17,977 bases of DNA from assembly GCA_910583555.1 (NCBI GenBank), contig CAJTXO010000036.1, positions 1 through 17,977 of the forward strand. Direction: 5' to 3'. The stretch is from an uncultured Eubacterium sp. Its GTDB lineage: Bacteria > Bacillota > Clostridia > Lachnospirales > Lachnospiraceae. Below are positions 1 to 6,373 of this stretch, piece by piece; the first letter of the stretch is position 1; the number at the start of each line of letters is the position of its first letter. The notes beneath the pieces are model-generated. The model was not told where the DNA came from and made no database searches. It worked only from the letters and a program-made list of their open reading frames with translations. A program made the translations under genes and the position numbers.

Positions 1-27
1 CCGGATCTTTACCCTGTTGGAATCAAG

Positions 28-48
28 ATTGCGAACTTGTTTCGCAAT
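28..48. repeat. Short perfect hairpin near window edge
   Basis: An 8-bp perfect inverted repeat, ATTGCGAA and TTCGCAAT, is separated by a 5-nt loop (CTTGT). Neither side has a clear T-run, so it is not an obvious intrinsic terminator. The first ~57 bases could be the 3' end of a gene starting outside the window (more than one plus-strand frame is open to a stop), but nothing recognisable can be read. Confidence 0.4.
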
Positions 49-131
49 TACCTAATTAGTATATATGTTAGTATACTACAAACAAACACAAAATTCCATT
101 AAAAAATAGAATTTAAGGATTACTTGATGAT

Positions 132-445
132 TCATGGCAGTCCCACAAAGAGTACAGAACCTTTATTTCTGTTTTGAGCGCAAGCCGTCCTCCGAGCACT
201 CCCATGACCACTATGAAATCCAACACCCAAATACACCCTGTCCGCATTTGTCGCAGCAATTTGTTCAGCTATATCCATTAAAACCGTACCAATCCCCTGC
301 TTCCGATATTTCCCAAAATACTAACGTAAACAATTTCATGACCGCCTTTTCCTTCAAATGCTCCCTCTAGGCCAGCCTGCGAAAGACGCTCTTTCGCGTA
401 TATTCCGCCGTCATCACTGACGATCAAAATAATCCTTGCCTTCAT
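132..445 (-). pseudogene. GNAT-family N-acetyltransferase remnant, frameshifted
   Basis: Two minus-strand reading frames together resemble the acetyl-CoA-binding core of a GNAT acetyltransferase. The first frame gives HEIVYVSILG (about 305-335). The frame then changes, and the next gives KYRKQGIGTVLMDIAE, which carries the R/Q-x-x-G-x-G/A motif A, followed by ADRVYLGVGFHSGHGSA, typical of a GNAT strand and helix after motif A. A single missing base near 303-308 would restore the frame. After the GSA segment the expected tail (a YVKRGY-like motif) is absent and the frame ends at 132. The N-terminal half is not recognisable, and the upstream end overlaps the 3' end of the neighbouring toxin-like gene. 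The acetyltransferase reading is family knowledge applied to short motifs. What is seen directly is the motif split across two frames. Confidence 0.6.
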
Positions 446-1025
446 TTGGGCAAAAATAAGTACGAATATAGCCATCTGTAGATACGATCACAATCTCATT
501 GGTAGCTTCCAGATAATAAACATCATCCCCATCTTCCGCTTCCAATTTATGTAAGGCAGCTAGAGAAGATATGACTGCGTTGGCTGCTGCCACATATTCT
601 TCTTTGGTCGCAAACCCCATTTCCACCCCATGCTTCCGATAATGTTCTTGCAGTAAAGATTCGGACCGAAATGTATATATCTTCCGAGAAGGTTCCTTCT
701 GAACGACTGTTACTTTACATGTATACTTCCTGCCAGATACTTTTGCAATAATTTGAGCCGTTCCGGCTTTTTTCGCCCATACTTTTCCTTTTGCAGAAAC
801 CGTCGCGACTGATTTCTTTTTGCTGGTCCAGCGAACTTTTTTCTTCGTGCCGCGTACCTTTAATCTAGTAGTTTCGCCAACCGTTAATGATACTTTGGTC
901 TTATTCAGTTTAACAGTTCCCCTGGCATTTGTCTGTATTACGCCAACGGCAAAACCAAATAAAAGTGCAAAAACCAAACCTCTGGCTATCAGCCTTTTGA
1001 ACCATACATAATTTTTTTGTTCCAT
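414..1025 (-). CDS. Exported Ig-like (Big_2) protein with toxin-like C-terminal domain
   Basis: The 203-residue protein starts with a basic segment and one hydrophobic stretch (about residues 14-32), a signal peptide or membrane anchor. Residues 37-109 form a bacterial Ig-like Big_2 domain: VKLNKTKVSLTVGET, then KVRWTSKKKSVATVSAKGKV and a closing KAGTAQIIAKVSG strand. Residues 117-203 are a different domain with FRSESLLQEHYRKHG (H128, H132), a helix around KEEYVAAANAV, then NEIVIVSTDGYIRTYF and a GKDYF end. This layout (KHG, then DG-x-IRTYF) resembles small nuclease toxin domains of the BECR/colicin-D-like group at the C-termini of polymorphic toxins and phage head proteins; that assignment is inference. 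No immunity gene is evident. AGGAG lies 13 nt before the ATG. The basic Ig domain resembles the C-terminal Ig-like modules of the two large surface proteins in the window. Confidence 0.8.
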   Translation of the reverse strand: MEQKNYVWFKRLIARGLVFALLFGFAVGVIQTNARGTVKLNKTKVSLTVGETTRLKVRGTKKKVRWTSKKKSVATVSAKGKVWAKKAGTAQIIAKVSGRKYTCKVTVVQKEPSRKIYTFRSESLLQEHYRKHGVEMGFATKEEYVAAANAVISSLAALHKLEAEDGDDVYYLEATNEIVIVSTDGYIRTYFCPNEGKDYFDRQ

Positions 1026-1063
1026 AAAAATTCAATTACTCCTTTCGTGGGTTAAAATCGTGA

Positions 1064-1198
1064 CTATCCTTCCATCCCGTATTCCACCAGCAGCTGTCTC
1101 TGGTATTCTGCATCCTCGATCGAACGGAACAGATCCTCTGTCCGGAACACGTCAGGCGTCCCAAACTCGTGGATGTCCAGTAACAGGTTTTCGTACAT
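1064..1198 (-). CDS. Possible small ORF, 44 residues, unknown
   Basis: This open frame begins MYENLLLDIHEFGTPDVF and ends QLLVEYGMEG. It is acidic, has a sensible amino-acid mix without low-complexity bias, and ends 38 nt before the start of the Ig-toxin gene on the same strand, so the two could be co-transcribed. The ribosome binding site is weak (AAAAGAGA directly before the ATG). An overlapping frame on the same strand gives a 36-residue alternative. It could be a real small protein, a candidate immunity or accessory partner, or the tail of a decayed gene. No family is recognised. Confidence 0.35.
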   Translation of the reverse strand: MYENLLLDIHEFGTPDVFRTEDLFRSIEDAEYQRQLLVEYGMEG

Positions 1199-1271
1199 TC
1201 TCTTTTACCCAAACTAATATTTCATATAACCCTCTCCAAGCTAAATAGTATTTGAACGTCATATTTGTACA

Positions 1272-2114
1272 TCACTTTTCCTCAATCAATTTTATCTGTT
1301 CCACCGCATTAAGAACATTCAACTGATATTCTGCAATATCTTTCAAAATCTGGAATCTTTCTGCCTTTTTTCTTCCTTCACGGATCATTTGTGCATTATG
1401 TGTTTCCAAATTAGATAAAACTGTAAGTTCGTTAATTGAGGCAAAATCTCTAACATTATTCTTTTTTGCCAATTCAGGATTTTCATCCCGCCATGCTTTC
1501 GCAGTAAATCCAAATAACGCAACATTTAAAATATCCGCTTCCTCTGCATATGCCAACCACTCCAGATTTTCTTTATAATTTCCTGACGGGATCAAATATT
1601 TTTTTACTGCATCTGTTTGAATAAAATAATTGTTTTTTGACAAAAATCTTTTTGCATCCCATTCAATTTTCTTTGCATCATTCTCCGCTTCTTTCAGCCT
1701 TTGAAATTCTTTGATCAAATATAATTTGAAAACAGGACTGATCGCCGAAGAAAATTCAAACGCAATATCTTTATGCGCATACGTCCCCCCATATCTTCCA
1801 CGTTTCACAAATAACCCTATCGCTTCGGTCTTTTCAATCCATTCTGAAACACTCAGCACAAATGTATGTAAACCTGCTTTGCTTTTAAGGTGGTCGAATT
1901 CGACCACTTTAAAATCAGGATTATAAATCTGTTCCCATGTACCCAAAAATTCCAATGTCGCTCTGTTTCGCATCCAGTTTTTTACAACATCTGCTCCTCT
2001 AGACTTACCGACTTTAGCTTTTGCAATATCAGTAATACAGATATAATCGTCAAAATTTCCCTCTGAAATAGCAATATTGATGTTTTGCACCACAATTACT
2101 CTATTTTTTCCCAT
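1272..2114 (-). CDS. KilA-N domain-containing protein
   Basis: The 280-residue protein has a KilA-N domain at about residues 10-145. It opens with a short beta segment and DDYICITDIAKAK, followed by VVKNWMRNRATLEFLGTWE, NPDFKVVEFDHLK, FVLSVSEWIEKTEAIGLFVK and RGRYGGTYAHKDIAFEF, which are the typical signature blocks. KilA-N is a DNA-binding domain of phages, large DNA viruses and bacterial accessory regions; the C-terminal half is helical, lysine/glutamate-rich and may mediate oligomerisation. GGAGG lies 7 nt before the ATG, a strong site. The gene is markedly more AT-rich than the ABC module that follows, consistent with acquisition by transfer. It sits alone among decayed genes, suggesting a leftover of a mobile element or a free-standing selfish or regulatory gene. 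A perfect palindrome lies within its coding sequence (1890-1907). The family call is secure; the biological role is not known. Confidence 0.93.
   Translation of the reverse strand: MGKNRVIVVQNINIAISEGNFDDYICITDIAKAKVGKSRGADVVKNWMRNRATLEFLGTWEQIYNPDFKVVEFDHLKSKAGLHTFVLSVSEWIEKTEAIGLFVKRGRYGGTYAHKDIAFEFSSAISPVFKLYLIKEFQRLKEAENDAKKIEWDAKRFLSKNNYFIQTDAVKKYLIPSGNYKENLEWLAYAEEADILNVALFGFTAKAWRDENPELAKKNNVRDFASINELTVLSNLETHNAQMIREGRKKAERFQILKDIAEYQLNVLNAVEQIKLIEEK
1890..1907. repeat. 18-bp perfect palindrome inside the KilA-N gene
   Basis: GTGGTCGAATTCGACCAC is identical to its reverse complement over 18 bases. On the minus strand it encodes VVEFDH, a conserved block of KilA-N domains. It could be an intragenic operator for the encoded DNA-binding protein or an accident of codon choice. 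Confidence 0.9.
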
Positions 2115-2139
2115 CCTTTTCCTCCAAACCTACTCCATT

Positions 2140-2245
2140 TTATCCCAGCAGACTGTTTTCGACACAAGGCGTCCCGTTTACGAGATCCGCGAACCGCTCA
2201 CTTTTCAAATATGTAACTGTTCCATACGACATTTTTCTTTCCCAT
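2140..2245 (-). pseudogene. Truncated 5' end of an Rpn/PD-(D/E)XK nuclease-family gene
   Basis: The start at 2245 gives MGKKNVVWNSYIFEK and then a stop. A neighbouring frame picks up with YLKSERFADLVNG. Joined by a single frameshift around 2195-2210, these match the usual N-terminus of Rpn-type recombination-promoting nucleases / PD-(D/E)XK transposase-like proteins (K-x-E-R-F-A-D-L-x-N-G). After the NG the frame reads 11 unrelated residues and stops at 2140, so nearly the whole catalytic domain is missing. GGGAG lies 8 nt before the 2245 ATG, and an excellent promoter is present just upstream (2264-2291). The family call rests on a short motif remembered from many clostridial proteins. Confidence 0.55.
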
Positions 2246-2263
2246 GTATCCCGCTCCCTATTA

Positions 2264-2291
2264 ATTATACTATTCGTTTTATCAATGTCAA
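2264..2291 (-). promoter_or_regulatory. Consensus sigma-70/sigma-A promoter for the broken nuclease gene
   Basis: On the minus strand a perfect -35 (TTGACA, 2291-2286) and a perfect -10 (TATAAT, 2269-2264) are separated by 16 bp. It points at the truncated Rpn-like ORF, whose start codon is about 19 bp downstream of the -10. The promoter is intact although the gene is not, so transcription may run on toward the KilA-N gene. Confidence 0.8.
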
Positions 2292-2400
2292 GCATATTTC
2301 CACCAGATTTCCCACCCTTCGGCACTTCCCCCAGGGAATCCCAGAGATTCCGTACACGGATTCCTCTTCTGTGATTATGACGATATCACATTTTTCACCA

Positions 2401-2442
2401 CCCGGCAACGATCATTTTCGGGACTTTTCGATCGTAACCGGG
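2401..2442. repeat. Imperfect 13-bp inverted repeat upstream of the ABC operon
   Basis: CCCGGCAACGATC (2401-2413) and GATCGTAACCGGG (2430-2442) are complementary at 11 of 13 positions, with a 16-nt spacer. No T-run follows on either strand, so an intrinsic terminator is unlikely. It lies 32 bp upstream of the first direct-repeat hexamer of the operon promoter and could be an additional operator. Confidence 0.6.
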
Positions 2443-2473
2443 ACAAATGGCGGAAAAAGGTTTTTTTCAATAA

Positions 2474-2506
2474 TTTAAGGATTATTTAATATTTCCCTGT
2501 TACAAT
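2474..2506 (+). promoter_or_regulatory. Promoter of the ABC/two-component operon with OmpR-type direct repeat
   Basis: TTTAAG (2474-2479) and TTTAAT (2485-2490) repeat with an 11-bp period (hexamer-N5-hexamer), the geometry used by OmpR/PhoB-family regulators. Ten bases further is an extended -10, TG-T-TACAAT (TACAAT at 2501-2506). No good -35 exists at the right place; that position falls between and within the repeats, as expected for a promoter needing an activator bound over the -35. The response regulator encoded downstream is the obvious candidate. Confidence 0.6.
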
Positions 2507-2537
2507 AAACTTATCAACACCGAAAGGAGCCGGAACC

Positions 2538-4889
2538 ATGTACCTAACCATACTAAAAAAAGACATCACGCGCAAGAAGACAATGAACATCATCCTGCTC
2601 ATCTTTGTAACCCTTGCCGCTACATTCATCGCCAGCAGCGCCAATAACCTCTATACGGTGAGTAACGCCCTGGACCACTTTTTCGCCAAAGCCGACATAC
2701 CGGACTACTGGTTTGCCGTGTCCAACACCCCCGACATCGAGGCTTTCGAGGAATTTGCCAAAGAAAACAACTACCGCTATCATATCTCACGGCTCATCCA
2801 GATCGAACCGAAGAACATTTTCATCGATGACGAAAAATTCGAATACTACAACACGGTTACACTTTCCAGCCTTGACAGCGGCATAAAAATCTTCGACAAG
2901 GACAACGAGGAACTGACGGACATTGAAGACGGCGGCATCTACGTTCCGTATGTGATATTTCAGTCGCAGGAAAACAATTTCAATGAAGGCGGGAAAATCT
3001 CGATAAAACAGGACGGCATTGAAAAAGAATTTACGATAAAAGGCTATACGAAAGATGCGCTGTTCGGCTCGACGATGATCGGAATGACAAGGTTCCTCAT
3101 CAGTGAAAACGACGCCGCGCTGTTTGACCACGAACAAGCTGCCGTCTGCTCCTCCGTGGAAGTCTATACGAAAGATGCCGGTTATCCCGACAAATTTCAC
3201 TCCCTCGGCACGAATTCGCTCATGGCAGCTGATCGTTCCATGATAGGGATGATGTATTTTATGGATATGCTCATGGCAGCCATCCTTCTCGTTGTAAGCG
3301 TCTGCCTCATACTCATTTCCATGGTGATCCTGCGGTTTATCATTCATTTTACGATCACCGAGGAATACCGGGAGATCGGCGTGATGAAAGCGATCGGCAT
3401 TAAAAACAGCGGGATCCGGGGACTGTATATCATGAAATATCTTATGATTGCCGTGATCGGGACGACGACCGGACTCCTCCTCAGTATCCCGTTTGGAAAG
3501 CTGATGCTCCGCGATGTGTCAGAAAAGATCATCCTCGCCAGCGAAGATCATATTCTGCTCAATGTCGGCGCCGCCGTGTTCGCGGGTGCTGTCGTCGTCC
3601 TGTTCAGCTATTACTGTACCAGAAAAATCCGCCGCTTTTCGCCAATCGACGCGATTCACAGCGGCGAGACGGGTGAGCGTTTTCGGAAAAAAGGATTTTT
3701 GCGTCTCGGACGATCCTGTCTGCCGCCTGTCCCTTTTATGGCTCTCAACGATATATTCAGCGGGATAAAAAGCTACGTTTCGATGATCCTCATTTTTATT
3801 CTCGGAACACTACTCGTCATCCTGCCTGTAAACACGATCAACACGCTGCGCTCGGACGACCTGGTCACGATGTTTAATATGGCAAAAAGCGATCATGTCA
3901 TATCAACAGAACTACTCTTTAACCCGAATGAAGATAATCTGGAAAAAGTCAATGACCAGCTTACTAAAGTGCGGGAACTGCTTGCCAGACATCATATCGA
4001 GGCCGACGTTTTTCAGGAGATCATCTTTCGGAGTAACGTTTCCAAAGGTAATAAACGCACAAACTCCATTTCATTCCACGGCCGCGGCGGCGTGACGACC
4101 GACCAGTATGCTTACATAGAGGGAACGCCCCCGCAAAATACACACGAAGTCGCCCTGTCGTATATCACGGCCGATCAGATCGGTGCACATGTCGGCGACG
4201 ACGTGAAAATCAAAATCGGCGGGACGACGAAAACCTACACCGTAACCGCCATCAATCAGGGGATGAACAATATGGGCGAATGCGTCCGCTTCCATCCGGA
4301 TGTAGAACTTGATTACCACTACGCGGTGGGCAATTTTGGCATCCAGATCACGTATAAAGACTCCCCCGATGATGAGACACTTGCCGCGCGAAAAAAAATT
4401 CTGGAACAGCAGTATCCCGACGCCAATATTTACTCCGCGGGCGAATATGTCTCTTATATGATCGGAAATGTCGCGGAACAGCTCGACAGTATGAAGACGC
4501 TTATTTTAACGATCATACTCGGAATCAATATCCTCGTTGCTGTCCTGATGGTAAAAAGCTTTATCACAAAGGAAAAAAGAGAAATCGCGCTGTTAAAAGC
4601 AATTGGATTTAAAAATAACACGCTCATCCTGATCCAGACGCTCCGCATCGGATTCGTGCTGCTCCTCTCGGTGATCACCGGAGTACTGGTTTCTTCACCG
4701 CTGTCCTCCCTGATCATCACCCCGATCTTTCATATGATGGGAGCACACAGCATCGAATATGAAATCCACGCCGTGGAGGTATATGCGGTATTCCCGCTCA
4801 TTATGCTGGCGGCGACCGCCTGTGCCGCCTTCCTCTCGGCCCAGGGACTGCGAAACATTTCATCCTCGGAAATTTCAGGCATAGAATAA
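2538..4889 (+). CDS. FtsX-family ABC transporter permease
   Basis: The 783-residue permease contains two FtsX/MacB-like halves. Likely topology: membrane segment 1 at about residues 17-36, an extracellular region to about 240, then segments at 244-269, 300-320 and 339-359; a fifth at 412-434, a second large extracellular region (about 440-650), then segments at 653-675, 703-727 and 746-768. Each half has the cytoplasmic coupling motif after a membrane segment: EEYREIGVMKAIGIKN (about 275-290) and KEKREIALLKAIGFKN (about 678-693). AAGGAG lies 8 nt before the ATG. The ATPase follows 13 nt downstream. Permeases of this shape with a dedicated ATPase and two-component system export or sense envelope-active compounds such as peptides, or act as mechanotransmitters; the substrate cannot be read here. 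It is longer than the usual ~650-residue BceB type and has two large extracellular regions rather than one. Confidence 0.93.
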   Translation: MYLTILKKDITRKKTMNIILLIFVTLAATFIASSANNLYTVSNALDHFFAKADIPDYWFAVSNTPDIEAFEEFAKENNYRYHISRLIQIEPKNIFIDDEKFEYYNTVTLSSLDSGIKIFDKDNEELTDIEDGGIYVPYVIFQSQENNFNEGGKISIKQDGIEKEFTIKGYTKDALFGSTMIGMTRFLISENDAALFDHEQAAVCSSVEVYTKDAGYPDKFHSLGTNSLMAADRSMIGMMYFMDMLMAAILLVVSVCLILISMVILRFIIHFTITEEYREIGVMKAIGIKNSGIRGLYIMKYLMIAVIGTTTGLLLSIPFGKLMLRDVSEKIILASEDHILLNVGAAVFAGAVVVLFSYYCTRKIRRFSPIDAIHSGETGERFRKKGFLRLGRSCLPPVPFMALNDIFSGIKSYVSMILIFILGTLLVILPVNTINTLRSDDLVTMFNMAKSDHVISTELLFNPNEDNLEKVNDQLTKVRELLARHHIEADVFQEIIFRSNVSKGNKRTNSISFHGRGGVTTDQYAYIEGTPPQNTHEVALSYITADQIGAHVGDDVKIKIGGTTKTYTVTAINQGMNNMGECVRFHPDVELDYHYAVGNFGIQITYKDSPDDETLAARKKILEQQYPDANIYSAGEYVSYMIGNVAEQLDSMKTLILTIILGINILVAVLMVKSFITKEKREIALLKAIGFKNNTLILIQTLRIGFVLLLSVITGVLVSSPLSSLIITPIFHMMGAHSIEYEIHAVEVYAVFPLIMLAATACAAFLSAQGLRNISSSEISGIE

Positions 4890-4902
4890 AGGAGACATCG
4901 CT

Positions 4903-5667
4903 ATGAAAAATATATTAGAAGTAAAAAACCTTTGCAAAACATACATCGTAAACAAGCGGCAGAACAACGTGCTGAAAAATGTAAACCTGCACGTCGCCGA
5001 GGGAGAGATGGTCGCCGTCATGGGACCATCGGGTTCGGGAAAATCCACGCTTTTATACGCCGTTTCAGGCATGGACAACATCACCGCCGGCGAAGTTGAC
5101 TTCTGCGGAAAAAACCTCGCCGAACTGAATCAAAAGGAACTGGCCGGCCTGCGGCTCGACGAGATGGGCTTTATCTTCCAGCAAATGTACATGCTGAAAA
5201 ACCTATCGGTTCTGGACAATATCCTCCTCCCCGCCTGCCAGTCTGACAAAATAAAGGAAACACGCCGCGAAACAGCCGAACGCGGCCACGCGCTCATGCG
5301 GAAACTTGACATCATCGACATAGCCGAAAATGATATCAATGAAGTCTCCGGTGGACAATTACAGCGCGCCTGCATTTGCCGCAGCATGATCAACCAGCCG
5401 AAAATGATATTTGCCGACGAGCCGACCGGAGCCCTAAACCGCGCCTCCTCGGATGAAGTGATGGAAGAACTGGCGATGCTGAACCGGGATGGCACCACGA
5501 TCATGCTCGTCACCCACGACGTAAAAGTCGCGGCAAAATGTTCCCGCGTACTATATATAGTTGACGGAAACATAAAGGGCGAGTATAATTTGGGTCAGTA
5601 TGACGGCTCGCATTTGCGCGACCGCGAGCGAGCGCTGAACGGGTGGCTGATGGAAATGGGTTGGTAA
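4903..5667 (+). CDS. ABC transporter ATP-binding protein (MacB/LolD-like)
   Basis: This 254-residue nucleotide-binding subunit has all the standard motifs: Walker A GPSGSGKST (41-49), Q-loop around FQQ (92-94), signature VSGGQLQRA (148-156), Walker B MIFADE with catalytic E173, D-loop GALN, and H-loop histidine H205 in LVTHD. It would power the FtsX-type permease directly upstream, from whose stop its ATG is separated by 13 nt with a GGAG site. The last ~25 residues (GQYDGSHLRDRERALNGWLM) are a typical short C-terminal tail of this subfamily. Nothing suggests loss of function. Confidence 0.96.
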   Translation: MKNILEVKNLCKTYIVNKRQNNVLKNVNLHVAEGEMVAVMGPSGSGKSTLLYAVSGMDNITAGEVDFCGKNLAELNQKELAGLRLDEMGFIFQQMYMLKNLSVLDNILLPACQSDKIKETRRETAERGHALMRKLDIIDIAENDINEVSGGQLQRACICRSMINQPKMIFADEPTGALNRASSDEVMEELAMLNRDGTTIMLVTHDVKVAAKCSRVLYIVDGNIKGEYNLGQYDGSHLRDRERALNGWLMEMGW

Positions 5668-5669
5668 AA

Positions 5670-5689
5670 ATGCCACCCCCTGGTGGCAT
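5670..5689. other. Intercistronic hairpin between ABC genes and two-component genes
   Basis: ATGCCACC and GGTGGCAT form a perfect 8-bp stem with a CCCT loop, 2 bp after the ATPase stop. There is no T-run after it, so rather than a strong terminator it may be an RNA-processing or stability element that lets the transporter mRNA and the regulator mRNA differ in abundance. Confidence 0.6.
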
Positions 5690-5713
5690 CGCCGTTTGAA
5701 AAGAGGTTGATCA

Positions 5714-6373
5714 ATGGATATACTGATCGTGGAAGATAATGATGAACTGGCAGGCTTACTATGCGATTTCCTTCGCGCGCAGCAATATACGGTGTCTATT
5801 GCTGAAAACGCCGAAAAAGCACTGTCCCTGCTTGATACATGCGGAGCAAAACTTGTCGTGCTCGACATTATGCTCCCCGGCGCCGACGGTTTCGCCGTCT
5901 GCAAACAGATCCGGGCGCAGAGCAATACGCCGATCCTCATCGTGAGCGCCCGGACGGGCAAAGAGGACAAACTGACCGGTCTGCACCTTGGCGCGGACGA
6001 TTATATTGAAAAACCGTATGATATCGACATCATGCTGGCCAAGATCGACGGGATCTTCAGACGGCGGTATTCGAGGGAAGAACAGATCGACGGCGATATA
6101 CGCATCAATATGATCAACCGGACAGTATGCAAAAACGGCCGCCCCCTTGAGCTGACAGCGAAAGAGTTCGACCTTCTGACGCTGCTAGTCGAAAACAAAG
6201 GCCGAACTCTCTCAAAAGAATACCTTTTTAACACCATCTGGGGCAGCGACAGCTTTTCCGAACAACAGACGCTGACCGTTCATATCAAATGGCTGAGAGA
6301 GAAAATTGAGGAAAACCCGAAAAAGCCGCAGCGGATCGTTACGGTGTGGGGTGTGGGGTATCGATATATATGA
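5714..6373 (+). CDS. OmpR/PhoB-family response regulator
   Basis: The 219-residue two-domain regulator has a receiver domain at residues 1-115 with acidic pair E7/D8, phosphoacceptor D51 (LVVLDIMLPGADG), S78 and K100 (IEKPYD). A winged-helix OmpR-type DNA-binding domain spans about 124-219, with RPLELTAKEFDLLTLLVEN, the recognition helix region TLTVHIKWLREKI and the terminal wing VWGVGYRY. AGAGG precedes the ATG by 7 nt. It lies downstream of the transporter genes and overlaps the kinase gene by 4 bp. Its likely target is the direct repeat at 2474-2490 in front of the permease gene, making the module self-regulating; this is inference from repeat geometry. Confidence 0.97.
   Translation: MDILIVEDNDELAGLLCDFLRAQQYTVSIAENAEKALSLLDTCGAKLVVLDIMLPGADGFAVCKQIRAQSNTPILIVSARTGKEDKLTGLHLGADDYIEKPYDIDIMLAKIDGIFRRRYSREEQIDGDIRINMINRTVCKNGRPLELTAKEFDLLTLLVENKGRTLSKEYLFNTIWGSDSFSEQQTLTVHIKWLREKIEENPKKPQRIVTVWGVGYRYI

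Noticed and set aside
2787..3347. 186-codon minus-strand frame opposite the permease
   Set aside because: It is a shadow of the permease gene with unusual His/Phe/Arg content and no start signal.
6346..6369. GTG start eight codons earlier for the kinase
   Set aside because: The ATGA overlap with the regulator stop at 6370 and a normal membrane-segment start are a better fit.
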